The position numbers and the translations under genes are program-made. Below, piece by piece: positions 1 to 8,312 of a stretch of DNA of 10,803 nt; positions within the stretch are counted from its first letter, which is position 1; every line of letters starts with the position of its first letter. The DNA is from JANOQP01 sp044227705 (GTDB taxonomy: Bacteria; Bacteroidota; Bacteroidia; Chitinophagales; Saprospiraceae), in the NCBI GenBank assembly GCA_044227705.1, contig JBGAWE010000158.1, positions 1 through 10,803 on the forward strand. The letters run 5' to 3'. The notes under the pieces were generated by a model. That model was not told the DNA's origin and did not search any database. It worked only from the letters and a program-made list of their open reading frames with translations.

Positions 1-1959
1 AACGGGCCGATCACTTTGACATCGACCGCTTCGGGCGGGACGGGAGCTTTCACCTATCAATGGCAACAAAGCTCGACCGGCACGAGTGGCTGGACGGACG
101 TAACCCTCGGCACCGGCGGCACGACGACCAGCTATCAGCCCTCGACGGCGACCGTCGGAATCATGTACTATCGGATGCTCGCCTCGCAGACGGCCAGCGG
201 CTGCGGCACGGCGACCTCGGACACGGCGAAAGTCACGGTCATCACGATGCCGACGGTCTCGATTTCCGGCCTCACGCCGACCATCTGCACGGGCGGCGGC
301 GACACCTTGACGGCGAACGTCTCGAACGGCGTCGGCACCATCGCCTACCAATGGCAGAGCAGCCCGGATGGGACGACTTGGACGAACATCTCCAGCGGCG
401 GCACCTCGCAGACGCTCATCATTTCCAATGAGACGGCGACAACGCAATACCGCGTCAGCATCACGATGAGCGGATCGGGCTGCGGCTCGACGACGGCCTC
501 GCCCGTCACCTCACAAGTGGTGCCCGACCCGACGATTTCGATTTCGGGGGTCAACCCGATTTGCGTCGGCGGAGCGGACACGCTGACGGCCGTCGTCGGA
601 AACGGCACGGGTTCGAGCCTGATCCAATGGCAGAGCAGCCCGAACGGCTCGACTTGGACGAACGTCGGCACCAATTCCACCACCTACATCATCAACGGAA
701 CGGTGGCCGGGACGACGATTTACCGCGCCCTCTACAGCCGTAACGGGGTGGATTGCCAGACGGCGACGTCGAACACCCAATCCTCGACCGTCGTCAACGA
801 CCCCGTCATCTCGGCGCAGCCGGTCGGCGACACGGTCTGCCTCAACGGGCCGCTGACCCTCTCCGTCACCGCAACCGGTGGGACGGGCACGTTCACCTAT
901 CAATGGCAGAGCGGAACCTCCTCTACCGGGCCGTGGACGCCGGTCGGTACGAACAGCACGAGCTACTCGCCCTCCACCGCGTCGCTCGGCTCGACATGGT
1001 ACCGCGTGAGCATCACGCAGAACGGGACGAACTGCGACCCGCTGACCAGCGCCGTCGTCGAGGTTAAGGTCAAACCGACGCCGACCGTGACCATCGCCGG
1101 TTCGACCACGATTTGCTCGGGTGGCGGCGCGACCTTGACCTCCTCCGTGTCGAGCGGCACCGGCTCGGTCAGCTATCAATGGCAGTACGACAACTCGGGG
1201 ACGTGGACCGACCTTGGCGCGCCCGGTGGCACCGGCTCCTCGCTGACCGTCTCGAACCTGACCGCTTCGCGGACGTACCGGCTGAAAGTGAGCTTCACCG
1301 GCAGCGGCTGCACGCAGGCCATCTCGAACACGCAGGACGTGACCGTCGTGCCCGACCCGGCCATCACCATCGACTGGCAATCGGCTGCCGACGACACCAT
1401 CTGTTCCGGCTCGAGCGCCAATTTGACGTCAACCGTCTCGAACGGAACCGGCGGCTGCACCATCCAGTGGCAGTATTTCAACACGGGAACTTCGACGTGG
1501 ACGAACATCGCCGGCGCCAACTCGGCTACGCTCAACACCGGCACCTTGACCGCGACGACCCAATACCGCGCCACCTACAGCTGCGGCGGCGTGGGCTGCG
1601 ACGCGGCCACGTCGAACGTGAAACCCGTCACCGTCATCCCGAACCCCGTCGTGACGGTCGCGCCGCCGCCGAGCATCTGCCCCGGCCAGAGCGCGACGCT
1701 GACCGCCGACCTGTCGGGCAACTCGGGCGGTTTGACGACCTCGGACTTCAGCTTCCAATGGCAGCTTTCGACCGACAACACGACGTGGACGAACATCACC
1801 GGCGCGACGGCGCAGAGCTACACGGCGAACTACCTGACGACGTCGACCTATTTCCGGGTCATCGTCACGCGGAACTTGTTCCCGTGCGTCACGACGTCGG
1901 CATCGGCGCAGGTTTTGGTATTGGCTGCTCCCGCCAAGCCGGGGCCGATTTCTTACTAG
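1..1959 (+). CDS. Secreted Ig-like tandem-repeat protein, 5' end outside window
   Basis: The reading frame is open from base 1 to the TAG at 1957-1959, so the start lies upstream; the first in-window start-like codon (TTG at 16) falls inside a repeat and is not a real start. The protein is one incomplete module (1-261) followed by six complete ones beginning near 262, 541, 814, 1093, 1369 and 1657, each 91-100 residues. Each module has a Cys near its start (ICxGG type), a central QWQ strand, a WT(N/D/P) strand, a YR strand and a second Cys about 60 residues after the first, as expected of an Ig-like beta sandwich with one disulfide. Proteins of this kind in Bacteroidota are usually large surface or secreted adhesins exported by Sec and then type IX secretion. 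The C-terminus (APAKPGPISY) is not a sorting domain and reads like the linker into another module, so the protein may be truncated. Binding partner unknown. Confidence 0.86.
   Translation, partial: NGPITLTSTASGGTGAFTYQWQQSSTGTSGWTDVTLGTGGTTTSYQPSTATVGIMYYRMLASQTASGCGTATSDTAKVTVITMPTVSISGLTPTICTGGGDTLTANVSNGVGTIAYQWQSSPDGTTWTNISSGGTSQTLIISNETATTQYRVSITMSGSGCGSTTASPVTSQVVPDPTISISGVNPICVGGADTLTAVVGNGTGSSLIQWQSSPNGSTWTNVGTNSTTYIINGTVAGTTIYRALYSRNGVDCQTATSNTQSSTVVNDPVISAQPVGDTVCLNGPLTLSVTATGGTGTFTYQWQSGTSSTGPWTPVGTNSTSYSPSTASLGSTWYRVSITQNGTNCDPLTSAVVEVKVKPTPTVTIAGSTTICSGGGATLTSSVSSGTGSVSYQWQYDNSGTWTDLGAPGGTGSSLTVSNLTASRTYRLKVSFTGSGCTQAISNTQDVTVVPDPAITIDWQSAADDTICSGSSANLTSTVSNGTGGCTIQWQYFNTGTSTWTNIAGANSATLNTGTLTATTQYRATYSCGGVGCDAATSNVKPVTVIPNPVVTVAPPPSICPGQSATLTADLSGNSGGLTTSDFSFQWQLSTDNTTWTNITGATAQSYTANYLTTSTYFRVIVTRNLFPCVTTSASAQVLVLAAPAKPGPISY
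262..1956 (+). repeat. Six tandem Ig-like coding repeats of about 276 bp
   Basis: Module starts are spaced 279, 273, 279, 276 and 288 bases apart, and the last runs 300 bases to the stop. Most copies have diverged, but modules 1 and 2 keep near-identical DNA at an exact 276-base offset: 19 identical bases at 348-366 and 624-642, and 14 identical bases at 374-387 and 650-663. This points to internal duplication or gene conversion. Such arrays are prone to copy-number change and to assembly collapse. Confidence 0.85.
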
Positions 1960-1964
1960 TGGTA

Positions 1965-2020
1965 AACGGTGAATGGTGAGTGGTGAATCGCGCACGGTTC
2001 ATCACTCATCGTTCACTCTT
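1965..2020. repeat. Heptad-repeat hairpin between the two Ig-repeat genes
   Basis: The left arm (1965-1987) contains three tandem 7-base units of the type GGTGA(A/G)T. The right arm (1998-2020) is its imperfect reverse complement, and the loop is 10 bases (1988-1997). Of 23 positions, 18 are Watson-Crick pairs, and four of the five exceptions are G-U pairs when transcribed from the + strand, so the RNA stem is nearly continuous. It starts six bases after the upstream stop codon. It could act as a 3'-end stabiliser or terminator of the upstream gene, or be a dispersed intergenic repeat. There is no U-tract directly after the stem, so a classical intrinsic terminator is not supported. Confidence 0.7.
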
Positions 2021-2060
2021 CGCCATTCGAAAAAACAGACACTCACTTCCTCGATTTTCT

Positions 2061-4565
2061 ATGAAACTCGTCATCCTGCCCGCCTTACTGCTCACTGTTT
2101 TTCTAATTCGACCGACCTGTGCGGCAGCCCAGACCGGCAACGCCTGGAACACTGGGCCCTACTGTCTTGGCCAGACCATCAGCCTTTATTCAAACTACGG
2201 AACCTCGTGGTCGTGGACGGGGCCGAACGGTTTCACCTCCAACCTGCAGGACCCTTTCATCGCCAACGCCTCGGCGCAGCACGCGGGCACGTACACCGTC
2301 AGCATCGGCCAGCCCGACGGCTCGTACATCAACGCCTCGACAACGGTCGCCATCAACACGACGGTCGACCTCTGCCACGGCGACCTCTCGCACCATTTCA
2401 GCATCGACCCGGTGCCGGGAGCCGTTGACTATCAATGGTTTGTGGACGGGAACCCCAACCACACGGCCATCTTGGCCGGGCAGGGGACGACGGCCATTGA
2501 CGTCAATTTGAGCATCCTCTCCGACGGCCTGCACGACATTACGGCAATGGTCAACACCAACGCCTGCCAGCCACCGACCACCTGTTTGAGCATCAACCTG
2601 CCGCCGATTTTGCAGGTCGCCGCGTCGAACAACGGGCCGTTTTGCTCGGGGCAGGGCATCCAGCTTTTGTCGACACCGACGGGCGGCGTGGCCCCCTATC
2701 AATTCACGTGGACGGGGCCGGGCGGCTTCACCTCCGACCAGCAAAACCCGGTGCGCGGCAACTCGACAATCGCCATGTCGGGCGAGTATTTCCTCACCGT
2801 GACCGACGCGAACGGCTGCACCCGTGCCACTTCGACGACGCTCTCCGTCGGCACGGCACCGGTGGCGAGCGTCGCGGTGGTCGGCGGCCCGTTTTGCATT
2901 GGCGCGAGCATCTCGCTGACGTCGACGATTTCGAGCGGGACGGGGCCGTTCACCTTCAACTGGAAAGGCCCGGCCGGTTGGACGTCGAGCCAGCAAAGCC
3001 CCTCGCGCAACCCGGCGACGGTGGCGATGGCGGGCCAGTACGTCCTCCGCGTGACCGACCAGACGGGATGTTTCGACCTCGACACGGTACAAATCGGGGT
3101 AAACCCGAAGCCGAACGCGCTGGCCTCTAACACTGGCCCGTATTGTTATGGAAATCAGATAAAGCTGATGGCCTCGGGCGGCGCGACCTATTCTTGGACG
3201 GGGCCGGGCGGTTGGACGGGCACCAACGCCAACCCGACTCGGAACAACGCCTCGGCCCTGATGGCGGGCCAATACTTCGTCACCCTCGCCGACAACGACG
3301 GCTGCACGGCGACTGCATCGACGACGGTCTCAATCTCGTCCTGTCAGGAGGTCTGCAACGACGGAATTGACAACGACGGCGACGGCCTTGTGGACTGCTA
3401 CGACGCGGATTGCCACAACGAGGTCTCTGTCGTCGGCAATGAAAAAATGATTTGCGCGGGCCAGACGACGACCATCAAGGCGAACGGCGGAGCGAGCTAC
3501 GCCTGGTCGACGGGCGCGACGACGCAATCCATAACCGCCTCTGTTTCAGGCATTTACGAGGTCACGGCGACGAACGGGCAAGGCTGCACGGCGACCGGGA
3601 ACTTCTCGCTCGTTGTCCATCCGCTGCCACTGACCACGGTCGCATCGGTCGATCCGCTCTGTGCGATGGACACGCTGCGGCTCCACGCGACGGGCGGCGC
3701 GACCTATTCGTGGTCGGGCCCGAGCGGATGGACGGCGCACGGCGCGGACCCGGAATTTCCCGGCATCATGGCCCCGTACTCGGGCAGCTATGTGGTTACG
3801 GCGACGAACGAATACGGTTGCACGGCATCGGCCAGCACCTCGGTACTCGTCAACCCGCAGCCGACCGATGCGGACGCGAAAGGGACGGTCATCACCTGCG
3901 GAAACCCGTTTCCGCACATCGTGGGCGAGTCCTCGACGCCCGGTTTGAGCTGGTCGTGGACGGGGCCGAACGCTTTCACCTCTGTTTTGCAGACCTCGAC
4001 GGTCAGCTTGCCCGGCACCTATGTCGGCCGGGCGATGATTCCGGCGACGGGCTGTTTTGTCCTCGACACGGCTATGGTGACTGTTGACACGGCCCATTTC
4101 GCCCTGACCACGACCGGCGGGACCTTGACCTGCAAGGACACCCTCGCCCGGCTGAACGCCATCGCGGGTGCCCAGAACGCGGCCTTCTCGTGGAGCGGCC
4201 CGGCCGGTTTCTCCAGCACTTTTCAGAACCCGCTGGTGAGGAGGTCGGGGGCTTACGCCGTCACCGCGACCAACCCGGCGAACGGCTGCACGGAGTCTGC
4301 CTCGGCTCAGGTCTTCGAGCTGTTTGATGCGCCGAACATTGAGGCAACGGGCGGCCAGTTCGACTGCCAAAGCCCGCAGACCCAGCTCTTTGCGAACAGC
4401 ACGATTCCCAATGCCCGCTATCACTGGACAGGCCCAGGAGGCTACGGGCGGTGGGTGCAAAACCCGATTGTCCACCAAGCCGGGACCTACACGGTGCGGG
4501 CGGTCGACCCGGCGAACGGCTGCTTTAGCCCGGTGGCTACGGTGACGGTGCTGCTCACCCAGTGA
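2061..4565 (+). CDS. Secreted multi-domain Ig-like repeat protein with calcium motif
   Basis: This is an 834-residue protein if it starts at ATG 2061. I chose that start because it gives a clean signal peptide (MKLVILPALLLT..., cleavage likely after AAA23) and follows an A/T-rich leader; the in-frame GTG at 1980 lies inside the hairpin and would add a non-signal-like extension. The mature protein is about ten Ig-like modules, most 70-85 residues long, with anchoring Cys near residues 35, 195, 279, 362, 465, 534, 613, 691 and 769 (motif GP(Y/F)C), a core Y/F-x-W-x-GPxG(F/W) strand, a G-x-Y strand and a second Cys in an NGC-type turn. A Cys-bracketed Asp motif sits at residues 432-451. The role is probably surface adhesion or matrix; ligand unknown. 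It ends on an Ig strand (VTVLLTQ) with no type IX sorting domain, which is odd for this class. It may be co-transcribed with the upstream repeat gene, across a hairpin. Confidence 0.9.
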   Translation: MKLVILPALLLTVFLIRPTCAAAQTGNAWNTGPYCLGQTISLYSNYGTSWSWTGPNGFTSNLQDPFIANASAQHAGTYTVSIGQPDGSYINASTTVAINTTVDLCHGDLSHHFSIDPVPGAVDYQWFVDGNPNHTAILAGQGTTAIDVNLSILSDGLHDITAMVNTNACQPPTTCLSINLPPILQVAASNNGPFCSGQGIQLLSTPTGGVAPYQFTWTGPGGFTSDQQNPVRGNSTIAMSGEYFLTVTDANGCTRATSTTLSVGTAPVASVAVVGGPFCIGASISLTSTISSGTGPFTFNWKGPAGWTSSQQSPSRNPATVAMAGQYVLRVTDQTGCFDLDTVQIGVNPKPNALASNTGPYCYGNQIKLMASGGATYSWTGPGGWTGTNANPTRNNASALMAGQYFVTLADNDGCTATASTTVSISSCQEVCNDGIDNDGDGLVDCYDADCHNEVSVVGNEKMICAGQTTTIKANGGASYAWSTGATTQSITASVSGIYEVTATNGQGCTATGNFSLVVHPLPLTTVASVDPLCAMDTLRLHATGGATYSWSGPSGWTAHGADPEFPGIMAPYSGSYVVTATNEYGCTASASTSVLVNPQPTDADAKGTVITCGNPFPHIVGESSTPGLSWSWTGPNAFTSVLQTSTVSLPGTYVGRAMIPATGCFVLDTAMVTVDTAHFALTTTGGTLTCKDTLARLNAIAGAQNAAFSWSGPAGFSSTFQNPLVRRSGAYAVTATNPANGCTESASAQVFELFDAPNIEATGGQFDCQSPQTQLFANSTIPNARYHWTGPGGYGRWVQNPIVHQAGTYTVRAVDPANGCFSPVATVTVLLTQ
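3354..3413 (+). other. Cys-bracketed DxDxDGxxD calcium-binding motif in the Ig-repeat protein
   Basis: Residues 432-451 of the product read CNDGIDNDGDGLVDCYDADC. D437, D439, D441 and D445 fit the DxDxDGxxD loop shared by EF-hand-like and thrombospondin type 3 calcium sites, with Cys at both ends and at 446. Similar segments (often labelled a putative metal-binding motif, MopE-like) occur in surface proteins of Saprospiraceae and Myxococcota. It lies between two Ig-like modules and stretches the local Cys-to-Cys spacing to about 103 residues, against about 80 elsewhere. Calcium binding is inferred from the motif. Confidence 0.75.
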
Positions 4566-4608
4566 CGTTTGGGACCGGGCAACCAGCACCACCTACTGCA
4601 TCGAACAT

Positions 4609-6125
4609 TTAGTCGAGCCTAAAAAGCCCTGTTCGCCCACCTTCTTGTGCGAACAACCAGCCGTTCCCCATCGACTTGATATAAATGTTTCCGGCCAATA
4701 AGAGAAGTTTGCCTTGATGGACGACCCCCGTTTTTTCGCCCGACCAGAAGAACCACAGGCCGTCGTCGGTTCGCCAATAAGCTTTTATCGGTTCGTTGAG
4801 GACGGCCTGGCCGTCGGGGCCGTAGACAAAATACTGCTGCTCATCTTCCGCCAAAAAGCCCTCATACCCCGGTGCGAGGTGGCCCGGCAGCCGTTGGTTT
4901 TGCAACAAGAGGAACCCGTCGGGCACCGCTGACAAGCCGTGAAAGAGGGGCGGGATGAGCCATGTGCCGTCCGTTCGCCCAACTCCGGTGGTGTACCTCT
5001 GGTAGTATTTGGCCCCTGAATAGGGGAATTTCACCAAAAAATGACTGCCCGCCGGCTCGAATCCGACCGCTCCGTCCAACGGCACCCGACGCCCGTTTTT
5101 CAAAAAAATGCCTACCGTGTCGCCGCTTTTCACGCCAATCGCCTCGCAGTCGCGGCCGACGATGAACTCCTGTTTCGGTCGGTACGGGAAAATGCTCCGC
5201 CCGAGCGTGTCGGCGAGCGACGACTGCTGCTCCGATCTTCGGACGAAGAGCGCCGGGTCGTCGGTCGGGAGGAACTGGTCGCGGGTCGTAAAGCGACCCA
5301 GGCAAGTGCCGTCTGTGCGCAGAAGCCCGGTCATGTTGTCGACAGTAAGGGCGACAGCGACGCCCAGCCCGTTGAAGCGGCCAATCGAGCGGAGGTTGGG
5401 CGGGACAACCCAGCCGCAGTTTTTGTCGAAGAAGCCGATGCTGCCGCCAACGTTGGCCGACCGCATCCCGAAGCCGAGGTCGGTCGGGCCGTTCGAGACG
5501 GTCTCGAGCCGCAGCTCTCCGTCGAGGCGCAGTCCCCAACTTTCCGAGTATGGGAGCGAGCGGATGAACCCGGGGCGGACGAAGTCGGACTCTTCCAGTG
5601 CTCGCTCGATTTTCGGTCGTCGCGGCCGTAGAAATTATTTCCCACCTGCAAAACGGAGTCGGCCCGCACCTCAGCTCGGCCGTCGAACTGCCCGAACGGC
5701 ACCACGAATCGGTTGCCCGCCACGATGAGTGCCCGCTGCGCGTAGTTGGTCACAGAGAAAGCCCACGGCCCCCCGAAGCGGCTGGCAACGACTGTCAACT
5801 GCTCGTAGATGGGCGGAACCAACTCGCCTTTTTCGGGCAGGTAGAAGCCGAAAAGGCCTTTTTTCCCCACCAACCAGCCGCCGGCGGAGGCGACGGCGGT
5901 GTCGTATGGCAGCGGTTCCATCGACCCTTTGGCGAATGCGAGGACGGTCTTTTCTCCATCAAAACAGGCTGCGGCGAGGGCGGTTGGTTTGCCAAATACG
6001 CGCACCTTTTCCGACATCGGCACCAGCCAGCGCGGGCTGTCGACGGCAGGTTGTGCCGAGATGGAATACAGGCTTCCGAGGTTGAAAACGGGGAAAAAAA
6101 GGAGGCGGAGGAAGCTGTTTTTCAT
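4609..6125 (-). CDS. Exported WG-repeat-like protein, interrupted by one frameshift
   Basis: The gene starts at ATG 6125 and stops with TAA at 4611-4609. It opens with a signal peptide (MKNSFLRLLFF..., likely cut after ISA24). The frame from the start is good to about 5614, then becomes Ser/Arg-rich noise; good protein continues in another frame to 4609. Adding one A to the coding-strand AAAA run (5613-5610) joins the parts as NNFYGRDDRK-IERALEESDF and gives 505 residues. WG-like beta repeats (pattern G-x-x-G-hydrophobic-x-x-x-x-G-x-x-V/L-I/V-PP) are visible around residues 87-110, 227-249 and 383-396, and weaker ones near the C-terminus. WG-repeat proteins are common exported proteins of unknown function in Bacteroidota; the repeats probably form a beta-rich scaffold. 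It is divergent from the next gene and convergent with the Ig-repeat gene, 43 bases away. The family call is moderate because the repeats are degenerate. Confidence 0.78.
5610..5613 (-). other. Frameshift site in the WG-repeat-like gene
   Basis: The + strand has TTTT (AAAA on the coding strand). With five A the reading continues from DDRK into IERALEESDFVRPGF without a stop, which matches the quality of the flanking protein. A four-base run is short for phase variation, so a one-base deletion (sequencing error or true mutation) is the simplest reading. Confidence 0.75.
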
Positions 6126-6165
6126 GGCCGTCGAGTCAAAATTTGCGCATAATTAGCACAAAACA
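6126..6165. promoter_or_regulatory. Divergent intergenic region, probable promoters both ways
   Basis: Forty bases separate the start codons of two divergent genes, so any promoter for either must lie here or inside the opposite coding region. The segment is conspicuously AT-rich (runs such as caaaattt and cataattag) against GC-rich neighbours. On the minus strand AAATTTTG resembles the Bacteroidota -7 box TAnnTTTG, and a TTTG lies upstream of it, but the gap between them (14 bases) is shorter than the usual 19-20, so I assign no exact promoter. Confidence 0.4.
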
Positions 6166-8203
6166 ATGTTCCCAAAACTACCCTTTCTGGTACTGACGCT
6201 CGCCCTCTCGACGACCATTGCCCAGGCACAGGACAAGCCCGACTGGCCGAAACTGGCCTCCAATTTCTATCAAAAACTCGACAAAAGGCTGGCTGACACC
6301 ATCGCCGTCCGCCGCGCCGACTGGACGGCAAAGCACGACCGCTTGATGAGGCTCATCGACAACATGAGCTTTTCTTTTTCGCCACAAATCAAGCTCGACA
6401 AAGGCCAAGCCGACGGAGATGGAAAGGACGATGATGGAAAAGATGCACCTCCTCGACCGCCAACAAATCACGGGCGAGTACGACCAGTTCGTCAAAGAGG
6501 GCCTGTCGTACTCGATGGGCGACGAGCCAAAGCCGCTCGCCATCCAGATGGACCGAAACCCCGAACTCGTGGCCATCGAGGACGCGCATGCCGCGCTCTA
6601 CCGCAGCGACCGCGAGCTGATGCACTGGAAACGCGTCGCCGAGCAGGCTGGTGACAGGTATTTCCGCAGCGGCGAGTCGGCGCAATACAGCTTCGACAAC
6701 CTCTCGAAGGAAGAAAAGACCGCCCTCGCCGCCTCGCCCGACCGCCAAGAGGCGTGGCTGATGGAGGATTTCGCCTGCCGCGCGGTCGACCGGACGGAGG
6801 AATATTTCAACCGGAAAAAGGGCATGGCCCCGCTCAACCTGACCTTCTGGCCGCCGATCGGGTTCGACCCGTCGACCAAGCCGAAGTGGGTGGAGCCGCC
6901 GTTCGACATCCGATCGGCTTGGGCGAGCTTCCCGATGGACGGGCAGTTCGCTTTCAGTGCCGAGGAATCGGCCGAGAGGAAGGGCTACGTGGTTTTCCCG
7001 CACAACTTCCGGCAGCGCATTTGGGAGGACAACAGCTTGCGCGACGCCGTCCTCAAAGCCCGCTGGACCCGCGCCGCCGACCGGGCGAAGGCCTGTTCGG
7101 AGGCCATCCTCGTTGATAACTACGACGCTGGCGACGCGCCGTTGAAGCTCAACTTCATGTTGCCGACGGCTTTTTTGACACCTGGCGACCTTTTCTGGCT
7201 CGAAATCGTGGCCGCCCCGGGAAGCCCGGCACCCGCCGAGACGGACGGAAGGGCCGATTGCGCGCGCAAGCTCTTTGCCCCGCCGCCGCCGCCGGACACG
7301 GCCACCTCGTTTGCCGGAGAGCGGCTGCTGACGGAGCTGTTTTTCCGAAACAGTCTGCACAGCCTGCGCGAGCGAATCGCTTCGCTCGGCTCCAAAATCG
7401 ACTGGAAGACCGGCATCCTTCGGTTCAAGACCGACGAACCGTTCACGCCCGCCGAGCTGCGCGAGGGGCCGCGCCAGTCGTGGCCGCTGATGCTCTCCAT
7501 AGAGCCGAGCGAGGAACTCGAAAAAGCCTCGAAAGACCCATTGACCTGCTATTTCCTCGCCGCTCCGCGCACCGAGGACCTAGCCTCGCGCCCCCTCGAC
7601 GACCTCGCGCCGGGCGAACAGGACGGCAGCTTTGAGGCCTTTTTTGCCAAAAAAACAGACGCGAGGGCAGCGGCGGAATACTTGAAACTTCCGCCCAACT
7701 TTGGGCAGGGGGCGGACTTCGCGCTGCCCGGCGGCCGCTACGCCGTTCCAAGCCTGCCGGTCGAGTTTTTGCCGGACTCGGTGGCCATCGTCGGCGGGCC
7801 AATCGACCTGTTCATCGACCGGGCCGACTTCGAGGCCAACCGTCAGCCGCTCAAAAAGCCGGTCGAGTGCGTGCTGTTCATCGGTGAATTGGTAAAAATG
7901 GCGCGGGCCGCAACGCTCTGCCGCGAGCAGGTTGGTCGGCGGCTGGAGGAACGGGCGGTTTTTTTCCATCAAATCCAATCGCGCCGCGCCCGCCGCGAGG
8001 GGAGGCCCGTGCCGATGTCGCTTGACGATGTGCGGAAAAAAGAACTGGAGGCCATGCCCCCAAAAGCCCGCTGGCTGCTCGACCTCGACCTCGCCAAGCA
8101 GATGAAAACGGAGGACGAGGAGGACTTCAGAATCTACGTCTCGCGCTTCTTCCCCGGCACCCACGAGCGGACGGCCTCGCTGACCGTGGTGCCGAAGATT
8201 TGA
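6166..8203 (+). CDS. Exported protein of unknown function, interrupted by one frameshift
   Basis: I do not recognise this family. ATG 6166 opens a signal peptide (MFPKLPFLVLTLALSTTIAQA, likely cut after residue 21), and a helical, charged segment follows to about residue 80. The frame then degrades into Arg/Pro-rich sequence, while good protein continues one frame over to the TGA at 8201-8203. Removing one G at 6403-6404 joins them as QIKLDK-AKPTEMERTMM and gives 678 residues. The rest is soluble-looking: a helical charged region to about residue 215, a Trp/Pro-rich stretch (LTFWPPIGFDP), a Pro run (APPPPPDT) near residue 371, and a helical charged C-terminal third ending in a likely beta segment (RTASLTVVPKI). 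I see no membrane segment after the signal peptide, no sorting domain and no catalytic motif. A periplasmic or secreted location is inferred. It may be co-transcribed with the thioredoxin-like gene 109 bases downstream. Confidence 0.8.
6400..6404 (+). other. Frameshift site in the unknown exported protein gene
   Basis: Good protein leaves frame 1 after LDK and resumes in frame 2. Frame 2 is closed upstream by a TGA at 6365-6367, so the shift lies between there and about 6450. An extra G in GG (6403-6404), or an extra A in the preceding AAA, explains it most simply. The downstream part alone would start at ATG 6419 and lack a signal peptide, which argues against two separate genes. Confidence 0.7.
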
Positions 8204-8312
8204 CCAGGTTCCTTCAGGTTCGGGGCGAAATCGGGCTGTTTGGAGGAGTTCCCGGACGGGCATCGGCTCACGCGGTCGCATCTTCGCCCCTGTTTTATTC
8301 CAATCTTTTACG

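Noticed and set aside
511..1380. Long antisense open frame opposite the first Ig-repeat gene
   Set aside because: The translation is Arg/Gly/Val-rich with no domain character. Long antisense frames arise easily in GC-rich coding DNA, and the + frame has a clear repeat structure.
1..1959. The tandem repeats as a CRISPR array or transposon repeats
   Set aside because: The repeat unit is about 276 bases, diverged, and kept in one open frame with conserved Cys and Trp; it is a protein-domain array.
2190..4592. Two long antisense open frames (2190-3272 and 3546-4592) opposite the second Ig-repeat gene
   Set aside because: They are Arg-rich shadow translations, while the + strand encodes a signal peptide and regular Cys-paired modules.
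4630..4655. Inverted repeat TGTTCGC/GCGAACA as a terminator
   Set aside because: It lies inside the last codons of the WG-like gene, has a 12-base loop, a short 7-base stem and no T-run after it on either strand.
5610..5613. Programmed frameshift or phase-variable tract in the WG-like gene
   Set aside because: The run is only four bases, there is no slippery heptamer with a downstream structure that I can see, and the neighbouring genes carry similar random indels.
7278..7295. CCG triplet run as a microsatellite
   Set aside because: It encodes a short Pro run in a coding frame and is only five triplets long, ordinary for this composition.
6419..8203. A separate gene starting at ATG 6419
   Set aside because: It would overlap a signal-peptide frame that turns to noise at the same place. 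One single-base repair fuses the two into a sensible exported protein.
8222..8290. Inverted repeat GGGGCGAA/TTCGCCCC upstream of the thioredoxin-like gene as a regulatory hairpin
   Set aside because: The eight-base arms are 53 bases apart and are plausible by chance in GC-rich sequence. No known riboswitch or operator pattern is visible.
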